A model generated the notes under the pieces. It saw nothing but the letters and a program-made list of their open reading frames with translations. It was not told the DNA's origin and ran no database searches. A stretch of 64,000 nucleotides of DNA, from positions 115,086 to 179,085 of the forward strand of contig JADJMA010000009.1 in assembly GCA_016709845.1 (NCBI GenBank), read 5' to 3'. Positions within the stretch are counted from its first letter, which is position 1. Each line of letters begins with the position of its first letter. Positions 19,650 through 29,181 of this stretch are shown in pieces. The DNA comes from Flammeovirgaceae bacterium. GTDB lineage: Bacteria > Bacteroidota > Bacteroidia > Cytophagales > Cyclobacteriaceae. The position numbers and the translations under genes were made by a program.

Positions 19650-20627
19650 CTATAGATCAAGGATATAAGCAAACATCAATGGCACTACAATAGTCGCATC
19701 GCTTTCTACAATAAACTTAGGGGTTTCAATACTTAGTTTTCCCCAGGTTATTTTTTCATTAGGCACTGCACCAGAATACGATCCATACGAAGTAGTCGAA
19801 TCACTAATCTGGCAGAAGTAGCTCCAGAACGGAACTCCATCGCGTCCTAAATCCTGATGCAACATCGGTACAACACAAATCGGGAAGTCGCCCGCAATAC
19901 CACCACCAATTTGAAAGAATCCAATACCATGTTCACCTGCATTGTTGGTGTACCAATCGGCTAACCACACCATATACTCGATACCACTTTTCATGGTCGA
20001 TGCTTTCAACTCACCAGTCAAAACATACGAAGCAAAAATATTTCCCATCGTACTATCTTCCCAGCCCGGCACAACCATGGGCATGTTGCGTTCAGCCGCT
20101 GCAATCATCCAACTGTTTTTTGGATCAATTTCATAATACTGCTTCAACACGCCACTGTTAATCATGCGAAACATAAACTCATGCGGAAACAAGCGCTCGC
20201 CTTTATCCTCAGCATCCTTCCACACCTTAAATAAATGCTCTTGCAATCTGCGGAATGCTTCTTCCTCTGGAATACACGTATCGGTAACCCGGTTCAAGTG
20301 GTTGCCTAATAATTCCCACTCCTGCTCCGGAGTTAAATCTCTATAGTTTGGAATGCGCTTGTAATGCGAGTGCGCCACCAGATTCATAATGTCCTCCTCC
20401 AGGTTGGCACCCGTACAAGAAATAATATGCACTTTATCCTGACGGATCATTTCGGCAAAACTGATTCCCAACTCGGCCGTACTCATCGCACCGGCAAGAG
20501 AAACAAGCATTTTTTTGCCCTCGGCAATATGTTTTTTATACCCTTTGGCTGCATCTACTAATGCCGCAGAATTAAAATGCAGGTAATTTTTTTCAATAAA
20601 TGCGGCGATCGGTCTGTTTTGGCTCAT
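19650..20627 (-). CDS. Deoxyhypusine-synthase-family protein
   Basis: An intact 325-residue protein. It has the NAD-binding region KKMLVSLAGAMSTAELGISFAEMI and IISCTGANLEEDIMN, plus GGGIAGDFPICVVPML. The end TTSYGSYSGAVPNEKITWGKLS carries the lysine that corresponds to the catalytic Lys of deoxyhypusine synthase. Most bacteria lack eIF5A, so these relatives are thought to act on free polyamines (for example homospermidine-type synthesis), which is inference here. It lies 5.7 kb from arginase-family and arginine decarboxylase genes, which supports a polyamine role. Confidence 0.9.
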   Translation of the reverse strand: MSQNRPIAAFIEKNYLHFNSAALVDAAKGYKKHIAEGKKMLVSLAGAMSTAELGISFAEMIRQDKVHIISCTGANLEEDIMNLVAHSHYKRIPNYRDLTPEQEWELLGNHLNRVTDTCIPEEEAFRRLQEHLFKVWKDAEDKGERLFPHEFMFRMINSGVLKQYYEIDPKNSWMIAAAERNMPMVVPGWEDSTMGNIFASYVLTGELKASTMKSGIEYMVWLADWYTNNAGEHGIGFFQIGGGIAGDFPICVVPMLHQDLGRDGVPFWSYFCQISDSTTSYGSYSGAVPNEKITWGKLSIETPKFIVESDATIVVPLMFAYILDL

Positions 20628-20707
20628 GATAATGCGTTGAATTTTGGTGCGAAAATACGGAAACCCTTTAAGGTTTCAAGGGTAAAAATGAATGGGCGGC
20701 CGGGCGT

Positions 20708-20723
20708 CCCGATAGCTATCGGG
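20708..20723. repeat. 16-base perfect palindrome
   Basis: CCCGATAGCTATCGGG is a perfect palindrome between the DHS-like gene and the REP-rich island. Near it, TAGGAG-GCG-CTCCTA at about 20853 forms another hairpin. Palindromes of this kind are scattered in Bacteroidota genomes; no role is implied. Confidence 0.6.
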
Positions 20724-20810
20724 AATGCTGCAATCTATTTACCCTTCGCTCATACCATTCAGCAAAAAGGATTTCCGCTGCTATCCCTGCCGCAGGAGGG
20801 GTTAGTAAAT

Positions 20811-20831
20811 CACAAGCGTGACGCTTGCGCC
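20811..20831 (+). repeat. REP-like palindrome 1
   Basis: Contains the core AAGCGTGACGCTT, flanked by CAC and GCGCC. The core is an imperfect palindrome (AAGCGT/ACGCTT). It is one of five copies within 2.5 kb around a RAYT gene, 94 bases upstream of the serine hydrolase start. Confidence 0.85.
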
Positions 20832-20924
20832 TGAAGCAGGCATCCTACTCTTAGGAGGCGCTCCTATTATTAATAAATATGTTTTTATATTCGATGCTAA
20901 AGACGATTCAAAACTAAGAGAACC

Positions 20925-22061
20925 ATGAAGCAAATAAAATTTATGCATTTAGTTCTATTTGCTGGATTACTCCTCGTTTCGATCACTGAAGTATTTTCAA
21001 AAGACAAACCACCACGAAAATACCGGAAGATTCAAAAATATATAAACCAGGCTACTCATACGTTAGCCGGTGTAGTGGTTTACATCCAAAGCCCAAAACA
21101 TGGCGAATGGATTGGCACCGCAGGGTATTCAAACCTTGAGAGCAAAACGCCAATTCAAAAGACGATATTATGGCACTGGCCAGTGTTGGAAAGATGTACA
21201 ATGCAGTCGCTGTAATGAAATTGGCGGAGGCAGGACTAATTCAACTAGACGATAAAATAGCTAAATACCTCCCTGTTGAAATTATCGATAACTTACCCAA
21301 CGCAAAAGAAGTTACTATTCGAAATTTACTTGGCCATACCTCCGGCTTTGTTAATTACGAATTCGATCAAGAATTGAATACACTCTATTTAACAGATCAA
21401 TTAAAGTTAGACACACTAAGCCATGAAAATACGCTCAGGAAATATGTTTATGGTAAAGTACCAACTAACAAACCAGGAACTCAATTTCATTATAGCTCAA
21501 CAAACTATATGCTGCTGGCAATGATTGTTGATAAAGTCGTTCCCGAGGGTCATACAGACTATTTACGAAAACTAATCAGTCAGTTAGGTTTCGCAAATAC
21601 CTACTACAGGCAAACACCTCCCACAAAAATATAAACTACTACGGTGACTTAAATCAAGATAATGTTTTAGAAAACCTTACCGCTAAAACATTTGAGACTA
21701 CCAATTGGTTTATTGGAGATGACGGTATCTATGCACCCATCGAAGAGGCTGCTTATTTCCTGCAAGCTTTAATGAAAGGCAATATCATTAATGAGCAATA
21801 TTTATTAGAAATAAAAACAGGAAATAAGATAAAAACAGATACCGGATTAGGACTAGCAACCGATAAGTCATTTCCTTACGGTTTACTATATGGGCACAGT
21901 GGCAGAGGCATTGGTGCCACTACCGATCTCTATTACTTCCTAAACAAGACATAACTGTTGCTATCTTTTGCAATAATGGCTTGAGGGGCTCGGCATCAGG
22001 CTATAAAAAATCTTTTACTAAAATGAGAACAAAACTAGTAAAGAAACTTTTTCTATTCTAA
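20925..22061 (+). CDS. Serine hydrolase of the beta-lactamase (class C) family, frameshifted
   Basis: It starts with a signal peptide (MKQIKFMHLVLFAGLLLVSI). The SxxK nucleophile motif is in ALASVGKMYNAVAVMKL, the YxN motif in FHYSSTNYMLLAMIVDKV, and the third motif region in LLYGHSGRGIGATTDLYY. Frame changes near 21170, 21632 and 21945 split it; after repair it ends at 22061. Members are periplasmic esterases, peptidases or penicillin-binding-like proteins, so antibiotic resistance should not be assumed. REP copies flank it on both sides, the second only three bases after the stop. Confidence 0.85.
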
Positions 22062-22063
22062 CT

Positions 22064-22079
22064 GCGTCACGCTTGTGCC
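22064..22079 (-). repeat. REP-like palindrome 2 (truncated)
   Basis: GCGTCACGCTTGTGCC matches the minus-strand form of the REP but lacks the outer left bases. It lies directly after the stop of the serine hydrolase. Confidence 0.8.
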
Positions 22080-22081
22080 AA

Positions 22082-22435
22082 TTAACTAGTCTTCCTTACA
22101 AAAATAGATTTTAGAGCCATCGCTCCGAAGCCTTCTACTTTGCAATCAATATTATGATCGCCATCGGTAAGCTTGATATTTTTCACTTTGGTGCCCGCCT
22201 TAATTACTTTGCTTGCACCTTTTACAGGCAAGTCTTTGATAATAACAACAGCATCTCCATCCTGCAACAAAGTGCCATTGGCATCTTTCACTACCGATGA
22301 ATCAATTTCTTCTTCAGTTACTTCAATTGTTTCGCTTGTACTCCACTCGTGGCCGCATTCGGGGCACATCATAGAAGTGCCAGTCGGGTACCCGTATAAC
22401 GATTGACAACTGGGGCATTTGGTAGATTCTGACAT
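22082..22435 (-). CDS. YjdM/PhnA-type zinc-ribbon protein
   Basis: About 117 residues. The N-terminal zinc ribbon has CPSCQSLYGYP and CPECGHEW (two CxxC pairs). The C-terminal beta domain has VVKDANGTLLQDGDAVVIIKDLPVKG and ends GFGAMALKSIFVRK. This is the PhnA/YjdM family, long annotated with phosphonate use but with no proven enzymatic role. The Met at 22435 (MSESTKCPSC) fits homologues better than the upstream Met at 22453. It runs opposite to the flanking hydrolase and transposase genes. Confidence 0.92.
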   Translation of the reverse strand: MSESTKCPSCQSLYGYPTGTSMMCPECGHEWSTSETIEVTEEEIDSSVVKDANGTLLQDGDAVVIIKDLPVKGASKVIKAGTKVKNIKLTDGDHNIDCKVEGFGAMALKSIFVRKTS

Positions 22436-22507
22436 ACTGAATTTTGGTGGCAAAAGTAATCAAGTTAGAAATAGCAATTCCCATTTGCTGTCAGATCCTC
22501 TTCAACG

Positions 22508-22530
22508 GGCGCAAGCGTCACGCTTGTGCC
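22508..22530 (-). repeat. REP-like palindrome 3
   Basis: A full-length copy in minus orientation: GGCGC, then AAGCGTCACGCTT, then GTGCC. It lies 45 bases upstream of the RAYT start and faces copy 4, so the two are in inverted arrangement around the gene. Confidence 0.88.
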
Positions 22531-22574
22531 GATTTATACCTTGCATTAGCTGTCCAAGATTATTACATTTCTGT

Positions 22575-23121
22575 ATGAGCCGAAAGTACAAGTTTGCAGA
22601 CAACGACAAGCTATATTTTATCAGCTTTGCTGTAATGCATTGGATTGATCTGTTTGTAAGAAAAGAATACAATGAAATCATGCTTGACAGTTGGCGATAT
22701 TGCCAAAAGGAAAAAGGGCTGGAAATCTATGTCTGGTGCATTATGCCTAGCCATATCCACATGATTATCGGCAGCCAAAACAGAGCACTGATAAAATTGT
22801 TGGAGAAATGAAAAGCTTTACCTCGCGCTCGCTCCGCAAAGCCATTGCTGAACACCCCGGTGAAAGCAGAAGAGAATGGATGGTTTGGCTGATGGAAAAG
22901 TCTGGCATGAAGAATAGCAATAATAACGAGTGGCAACTATGGCAACAGCATAATAACCCGATAGAGATATTGAACACAGAAATGTTCTTTCAAAAGATGG
23001 AATATATTCACCGAAATCCTGTGGAGGCTGGTCTTGTTGAAAATGAAGAAGATTATCTGCATAGCAGTGCAAGAAATTTTTTCGATAAAAAGGACTAATT
23101 GAACTCTCGTATGTATTATGA
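22575..23121 (+). CDS. REP-associated tyrosine transposase (RAYT, IS200-like Y1 family), frameshifted
   Basis: It starts MSRKYKFADNDKLYFISFAVMHWIDLF, a typical RAYT opening. The metal-binding HUH-type motif is in YVWCIMPSHIHMIIG, and the catalytic Tyr lies in FFQKMEYIHRNPVEAGLV. One indel near 22790 separates the halves. A second, in an A-run near 23090, truncates the end: the paralogous tail at 23162 has one more A and reads DKKGLIELSYVV, so this copy should end at 23121. RAYTs are domesticated relatives of IS200/IS605 enzymes that bind and process REP hairpins, and REPs flank it on both sides in inverted orientation. Confidence 0.9.
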
Positions 23122-23128
23122 TAAATAT

Positions 23129-23151
23129 GGCACAAGCGTGACGCTTGCGCC
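23129..23151 (+). repeat. REP-like palindrome 4
   Basis: A full-length copy (GGCAC-AAGCGTGACGCTT-GCGCC) eight bases after the restored RAYT stop, inverted relative to copy 3. Confidence 0.88.
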
Positions 23152-23161
23152 AGTGCTCAGT

Positions 23162-23258
23162 GGCTGGTCTTGTTGAAAACGAAGAAGATTATCTGTATAG
23201 CAGTGCAAGACATTTTTTCGATAAAAAAGGATTAATTGAACTCTCGTATGTGGTGTGA
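23162..23258 (+). pseudogene. Second, truncated RAYT 3' end
   Basis: A near copy of the last 33 codons of the RAYT (AGLVENEEDYLYSSARHFFDKKGLIELSYVV), offset by 136 bases from the first and followed by its own REP. Several substitutions separate the two, so it is an older duplicate or the remnant of another element. No start or catalytic domain is present. Confidence 0.85.
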
Positions 23259-23267
23259 TTTAATATG

Positions 23268-23289
23268 GTACACGCGTGACGCTTGCGCC
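23268..23289 (+). repeat. REP-like palindrome 5
   Basis: A variant copy (GTACACGCGTGACGCTTGCGCC minus the outer bases) after the truncated RAYT tail. The left arm has one change (ACGCGT instead of AAGCGT). Confidence 0.8.
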
Positions 23290-23353
23290 AGAGGAAGAAC
23301 GTTTGTCCCCAAAGGAAAGTCACTTCAAACTAGATCATCCAACCAAAATGAAA

Positions 23354-23385
23354 AAGCCTCACGAAGTTTAAACTCCATGAGGCTT
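23354..23385 (-). terminator. Terminator after the M13 peptidase gene
   Basis: On the minus strand AAGCCTCA and TGAGGCTT form an eight-base stem with a 16-base loop, followed by TTTCATTTT. It lies 22 bases past the peptidase stop. Confidence 0.75.
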
Positions 23386-23406
23386 TAGTTTTACTTCAAT
23401 CAAATT

Positions 23407-25424
23407 TTACCAAACCACAATCCTTTCACTTTCGGGTTTATACATTTTATCTCCGGGCTGAACGTTAAATGCATTGTAGAAGGGAGTGAAATTCATTAAA
23501 GGTCCATTCACACGCCACTTGGCTGGTGAGTGCGGATTGGTGTTTACGTACATGCGCAAAAACTCATCTCTCGTTTTTACACGCCATATTCTTGCTATTG
23601 AAATGAAGAAACGTTGGTCAGGTGTAAAGCCATCTAAGTTTCAGAGTGTCCTTTCCTTGCTCGGTTAATTTAAATGCATCATAAGCAATAGCTACTCCGG
23701 CAATATCGGCAGTATTTTCGCCTACCGTTAATGCGCCTTTTATATGCACTGAATCGAGCACGGTAAACGAACTATATTGATCAATCACTTGCTGGGTTCT
23801 GGTTTTGAATTTTTCATAGTCATCTTTTGTCCACCAATCTGTTACATTTCCAACTTTATCATACTGTGCCCCCTGATCATCAAAAGAGTGTGTAATCTCG
23901 TGGCCAATTACCATACCAATGCCGCCATAGTTAAGTGCATCATCCGCATTCAAATCAAAGTAAGGAGATTGTAAAATACCGGCAGGAAAAACAATTTCAT
24001 TTAGGGGAGGATTGTTGTAGGCCGTTACGGTAGGCGGAGTAGTGTGCCACTCGGTTCTGTCAACCGGTTGATCCACTTTAGCAATCCTATAAGCATACTC
24101 ATTTTTAGTAGCTGACAGTCGATTTTCAAAATACTTGTCTTTGCTCACTTCTACATTGGAGTAATCTCTCCACTTATCCGGGTAACCGATCTTTTCCGTA
24201 AAGGCGTACAATTTTTCCTTTGCTTTTACTTTGGTGGAATCGCTCATCCACTCCAACTTAGTAATACGTGCTTCAAATGCTTTCTTCAGGTTGTCAACCA
24301 ACACGCGCATACGTTTTTTGGCATCCTCAGGAAAATATTTTTTTACATACAATTGTGCCAGCGCATGCCCTATGTTGCGATCAACGGCTTCAGTCATCTC
24401 TTCGGCACGCGGTTTTTGAACGGCTTGTCCGGTTAATATTTTAGAGTACCCAAAAGAAGCATCGGCAAAAGGTTTACTTAACCAATTCGCAAAGGTGGTA
24501 AGGGAATTCACTTTTAAATAGATTTTCCAATCGTTGATAGAAACCGATTTCAACATCGCATTCAGTTTATCGTAATAGGCAGGCTGCCCCACATTAACTG
24601 AATCCGTCTTCACACCTAAGTCACAAAAAAAAGTTGCCCAGCCTATGTTTGGTTGTTTTTTACAATTGCGCTTATTGGCAATTTATTATAGTTAGCTTTC
24701 ACATTACGCAGCTCGATATTCGTTTTGTGTGCACTAGCCAGTTGCTTTTCAATTTCATAGGCAACACTTGCATTTTTTCTGCAGTAGCAGCACCGCTTCC
24801 GGTTAATTCAAATAAGGTAGTGAGGTATTTTTTATAGGCCTTTTGAATGGCAAGGGTTGAAGAGTCTGTTCTGAAATAATACCCTCTTTCGGGTAACCCG
24901 ATACCGGTTTGATTCAACTGAACAATATTGATGGAGCTATGCTTATCATCCGGGCCTACATAAAAACCAATGATGGAGCCATCGCCCACTTTTTGTTCTT
25001 CAGCCACAAACTTCATTAGCGAAGGCACATCGGTAATGGCATCAATACGGGTAAGGATAGGTTTTATAGGCTCATAACCACGCTTATTAATGGTGGCTGT
25101 GTCCATGCCCGAGGCGTAAAAGTCGCCTACTTTTTGGGCAATACTTCCTGCCGGGTTATTGACTTTTGAAACGCTATCCAAAATTGCCTGAAGACGTATG
25201 CGCTGTGGGTAATTCATAAATGAATAGGAGCCTACACCTGCCTGAGTGCCCGGTATTTTTGCCGTATCATACCAAATGCCGTTGGCATAGGTAAAGAAAT
25301 CATCCCCTGGCTTCTTAGAGTAGTCTATTCCCGATAATACTACGTGTTTTACATTCGTATCAGTAGTTTGCTTACAGGCTACGGCCAGCAGCATAGCTAG
25401 TGAAAAGTAAAGGAGCTTTTTCAT
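23407..25424 (-). CDS. M13-family zinc metallopeptidase (neprilysin/PepO-like), frameshifted
   Basis: A lipoprotein-type N-terminus (MKKLLYFSLAMLLAVACKQTTD) is followed by GIDYSKKPGDDFFTYANGIWYD, the usual M13 start. The catalytic part has NEIVFPAGILQSPYFD, the zinc motif VIGHEITHSFDDQGAQYD and GENTADIAGVAIAYDAF. The C-terminus after repair ends with a NPHSPAKWRVNGPLMNF-type block at 23407. Frame changes lie near 24750, 24640 and 23625. It is a peptidase at the outer or periplasmic face. Its length after repair (about 670 residues) is normal for the family. Confidence 0.9.
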
Positions 25425-25647
25425 GGTTAGAATTTATGGATATTATCTAGTTAGAAAATTATCATCTGCAAGAAGAGATAAATTCCTTACAAAACTAGAA
25501 TGAATAAACCCGAATTCGATAGTCAATGGATGTTTATTTTGAGCGGTAAAAAGCAGGTTTATTTTGGCAGCACAGTATAAAAACTCCTATCTACTATCAG
25601 GTTGCAAAAAAGAAATAGCTAATAAGCAGGGGTTTTTAGACAAAGCG

Positions 25648-25676
25648 TTGTCTTACCTTTAAAGAACTTATCTTTG
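25648..25676 (+). promoter_or_regulatory. Bacteroidota-type promoter (TTG, 18 nt, TATCTTTG)
   Basis: TTG at 25648-25650 and TATCTTTG at 25669-25676 match the -33 and -7 elements of Bacteroidota sigma-ABfr promoters, with an 18-base spacer. Transcription would begin near 25683. This excludes the TTG and ATG starts at 25674 and 25680 and favours the ATG at 25701. Confidence 0.65.
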
Positions 25677-25700
25677 ACCATGCTGTCGAATCTGAAGCCA

Positions 25701-26329
25701 ATGAATTTTCTAGCATTGCCCCTTATCTGTATCGCCAGTTTCGCGTATGCTCAAAATTCCGTACCCGAAAAATTTGAACTTGTAAAAGAGGATTCTCCTG
25801 TTTTCATTTACGAGCGTTGGATTACTTTTCCGGGCAAAGTTCCGGCCGTTAGGGCACGGGAAGTAAAGAGCGAATTTACCATTTACACAACCATACCTAA
25901 ATTACTTTTTATCCTCAAGGATGAAGCGCAAATAAAAACCTGGCAAGCCCATGTGGCTGAATTTAAAGTTTTCCCTGCCGATACTATTCATTGGTTCGAG
26001 TATTCCTATCATGACATACCCTGGCCTGTAAGCGATCAGGATCATTTTCTAAAATATCAATTGATTGAGAAAGTGCCGGGAGAAAAAATTTTATAAGCTT
26101 TCAATCCATTTCAGATCCAAAACTTGCTCCAATAAAAAGCGGGGTAACACGAATGGAGTTAGCAGGAAGTTGGCTCTTTGAACAAGTAACCCCCACGCAA
26201 GTAAAAGTTACTTATCGAATACTCTCCATGCCCAGCAGCATACCCCGCATGTTTACCGATCCGGTTGTGCGTAGTAATCTCCTGAGTACCATTAAAGCAC
26301 TCAGCAAGCTGGCAGAGGAAAAAAATTAA
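25701..26329 (+). CDS. Secreted START/SRPBCC-like lipid-binding protein, frameshifted
   Basis: A signal peptide MNFLALPLICIASFAYAQ is followed by about 190 residues. These include FVYERW-type strands, KTWQAHVAEFKVFP, WFEYSYHDIPWPVSDQDHFLKYQL and, after a frame change near 26093, GVTRMELAGSWLFEQ...TYRILSMPSSIPRMF. The pattern matches START-like/SRPBCC domains that bind lipids. The ligand is unknown. It ends immediately before the convergent arginase-family gene. The start was chosen from the promoter position. Confidence 0.7.
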
Positions 26330-27292
26330 TTAAGAAACCATTACAGGCCTGCTGATAATTGATTTGGCGGAAGCCTCCAGAATTTCAAACGCACCTTCGG
26401 CCGTGCGATTTTCAGTATCAAGCGTTGGGTTTATTTCTACGATTTCCCAGGCGCACACCCGGGCATCTTTACAAAGTTCTGCATTCAACACTTTGGCCTC
26501 TTCCACAGTAATCCCGTTGGGCACCGGAGTACCTGTGCCGGTTGAGAACCGGCTATCAATACTATCTACATCAAATGAAACATATATCAGATCGCAGTGG
26601 TCGAGCATTTGCAATGCCCTTTGGGCTATCACCGTTGCTCCAGCTTTCTTTACATCTTCCACTTCAATAAAATTCATATTGTATTTATTAATCAGATAAT
26701 TTTCTGGTTTCTCGAAATCGCGAACAGAAATAAATACAATATCTTCGGTTAAAATTTTTGGTCCCTGCATGCCAACGTTCTTTATCTGCTCCCAATAGTC
26801 GAGCGTCTCCCCACGCGGATCATTCACTTTACATTCGAGATTATCAAAACCAAAAGCCATGGCCAACGGCATTCCATGCATATTACCGGATGGTGTCGTA
26901 TAGGGTGTATGCATATCGGCATGGGCGTCAATCCAGATTACGCCTAAACGTTTTTTTGGAAAAGCTTTTTTAATACCGGCCATCGTACCATAAGCGGTAG
27001 AGTGATCTCCGGCCATGATCAATGGAAAATAGTCATCAAATATTTGTTCGTATACCTCCAGGCATACTCGTTCTTCCATAATTAAAACTCCATCAATAAA
27101 CTTTGCATAAGTATGTTCTGCACCATCAAAAAGAAGTTCGTTTACATTCTCTACTTCAATAGAATCATGTTTTCTGAAAAAATCTGATTTTAGGTCAAGG
27201 CTGGCTATTTTCACCGCCTCCACACCCAAACTCGCCCCGCGGGTACCCGCACCGATTTCGGATTTCACTTCTATAATCTTTATCTCTTTCAC
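26330..27292 (-). CDS. Arginase-family ureohydrolase
   Basis: An intact 320-residue manganese enzyme. The metal-binding motifs are in order: MAGDHSTAYG, WIDAHADMHTP, and SFDVDSIDSRFSTGTGTPVPNG. A C-terminal EIVEINPTLDTENRTAEGAFEIL also fits. It splits a guanidino group to urea; arginine (arginase) is suggested by the N-terminal IGAGTRGASLGVEAV, but agmatine (agmatinase) is possible because it faces an arginine decarboxylase gene. Those two genes are divergent with 287 bases between them. Confidence 0.92.
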   Translation of the reverse strand: MKEIKIIEVKSEIGAGTRGASLGVEAVKIASLDLKSDFFRKHDSIEVENVNELLFDGAEHTYAKFIDGVLIMEERVCLEVYEQIFDDYFPLIMAGDHSTAYGTMAGIKKAFPKKRLGVIWIDAHADMHTPYTTPSGNMHGMPLAMAFGFDNLECKVNDPRGETLDYWEQIKNVGMQGPKILTEDIVFISVRDFEKPENYLINKYNMNFIEVEDVKKAGATVIAQRALQMLDHCDLIYVSFDVDSIDSRFSTGTGTPVPNGITVEEAKVLNAELCKDARVCAWEIVEINPTLDTENRTAEGAFEILEASAKSIISRPVMVS

Positions 27293-27579
27293 AGGAACTG
27301 GTAATTAAATCTTTGCACAAATGGAATAACCTGAAAATTGCCCAAAAGGCTTATCTCCTGCCGTCAGAAATCGGGCAAGGCATGAAGTCCCGGAGGTACG
27401 GGATTAAAAACCATGCAGGAAATGTGATTAACCATACGTTTTTGATGTATTGCAAAGATGGCAAAATTATCACAATATTGCACCTCAATTTTGGTTGATG
27501 GTTACATCATTTATCGTTATCAGTGAAGGATCAAACCAGCAACCTCTAAACGCATAACGAACCAACGAACAACTAATTA
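27293..27579. other. Intergenic region between the divergent ureohydrolase and arginine decarboxylase genes
   Basis: A shared promoter region for two polyamine-related genes. It contains a small hairpin CCCG-GAGGTA-CGGG near 27390. A 61-codon open frame with a TTG start (27313-27498) is present, but its codon pattern and lack of any recognisable family make it doubtful. It could be a leader that responds to arginine or polyamines, which is speculation. Confidence 0.35.
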
Positions 27580-28990
27580 ATGAAAAGTTACCGCGAGTTG
27601 ATTGAACAAACCTTTGAATTCCCTCAGAGAGAATTTAAAGTGCGCAATCATGAGTTGTTATTTAACGATGTTCCTTTGATGGACATCATCAAAGAATACG
27701 GAACTCCTCTTAAAATAACTTACTTGCCCCGGATAAGTGAAAATATCCGTTTTCGCACAAGCCACCTTTGATAACGCCATTGAGCGTTTCAAGTACAATG
27801 GCAAATACACCTATTGTTATTGCACTAAATCTTCGCATTACGATTTTATTTTGGAGGAAGCCCTGAAGAATGATATTCATATTGAAACTTCTTCTGCCTT
27901 TGACATTCCCATTGTGCGCTCTTTGTACGAGCGCAACAAAATTTCGAAAGAAACTTATATTCTGTGCAACGGCTTTAAAATGCCCAAGTACAAAGAATAC
28001 ATCACCGAATTACTCAACGATGGGTTCAACTGTGTTCCTATTCTTGATAATTTAAGTGAGATTGATACGTACGAAAAAAACGTCAATCGCCCTTACCAGG
28101 TTGGTATTCGCGTGGCTGCGGATGAAGAACCTAAATTTGAATTTTACACAAGTCGTTTAGGCATCCGCTACAGCGACATTTTACCTCTGTATAAGGAGAA
28201 AATTCAGTCCAGCAGCAAGGCTTCGCTTAAAATGCTTCACTTCTTTATTAACACCGGGATTAAGGATACCGCCTATTATTGGAGTGAATTAAGTAGATTT
28301 ATTTTCAAATATTGCGAAATGAAAAAAGTGTGCGACACACTTGATTCTATTGATATTGGCGGAGGCTTTCCTATCAAAACTTCGCTTACTTTCCATTACG
28401 ATTACAAGTACATGATTGAACAGATCGTGGAAAATATCAAATGGATTTGCGAAAAGAATAATGTAGCAGTACCCAACATCTTTACTGAGTTTGGAAGTTT
28501 TACCGTAGGCGAAAGTGGTGCCGTGCTTTATTCGATGGTTGATCAAAAGCTGCAAAACGACAAAGAGTTGTGGTACATGATTGATGGCTCGTTCATTACA
28601 CACTTACCCGATGTTTGGGGACTCAATCAAAAATATATTCTCCTGCCTATAAACAAGTGGGACGACCCCTATCATAAAGTAAATATTGGCGGGCTTACTT
28701 GCGATAGCCACGATTATTACAATTCTGAAGCGCACACGGGAGAAGTTTTCTTACCCATGATTACAGACGAAGAGCCGCTATATTTAGGCTTCTTTCATAC
28801 GGGCGCCTATCAGGAGTCGCTGGGTGGCTACGGAGGCATTCAACACTGTCTCATTCCTGCCCCTAAGCATGTGCTGATTCATCGAAATGAAGATGGTGAG
28901 ATTTCCACAGAACTTTTCGCAAAAGAACAAACCAGTGGAAGCATGATGACGTTGTTGGGCTATCAAAATGAACCTATTGTAAAGGAATAA
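27580..28990 (+). CDS. speA: Arginine decarboxylase (SpeA type), frameshifted
   Basis: A PLP-dependent fold-III decarboxylase that makes agmatine. The PLP lysine lies in YTYCYCTKSSHYDF, followed by HIETSSAFDI, the GGGFPIK turn, the FTEFGSFTVG glycine-rich segment, and near the end the substrate/dimer motif GGLTCDSHDYYN and FFHTGAYQESLGGYGG. One indel near 27745 separates the first 60 codons. About 470 residues is shorter than E. coli SpeA and typical of Bacteroidota. It is followed by a clear terminator. Confidence 0.92.
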
Positions 28991-29012
28991 TACCCGCTCA
29001 TTCAAGAAATAG

Positions 29013-29050
29013 AAAAACCAGGACTAACTAAGTGCCTGGTTTTTCTATTT
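29013..29050 (+). terminator. Rho-independent terminator after speA
   Basis: AAAAACCAGG and CCTGGTTTTT form a ten-base stem, followed by TCTATTT. It lies 22 bases after the speA stop. Confidence 0.88.
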
Positions 29051-29181
29051 AATAGACTTAGAATGCAACAAAGGCGGTAATCATATTATTGCATGATAGA
29101 TGTCATTTTTATCTTTTGATGTCATCCGGTATCTTCAATTCATCAAATACCCACCTATGTTTCACCTAAACTCCAAGCGTT

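Noticed and set aside
20708..20723. CCCGATAGCTATCGGG as a terminator
   Set aside because: No T-run on either strand; a dispersed palindrome is the simpler explanation.
20925..22061. Class C beta-lactamase (antibiotic resistance) annotation
   Set aside because: Only the general SxxK and YxN family motifs are present. These also fit esterases and peptidases, so resistance cannot be claimed.
27313..27498. A 61-codon TTG-started frame upstream of speA as a gene
   Set aside because: No recognisable domain and doubtful codon use; mentioned only as part of the leader region.
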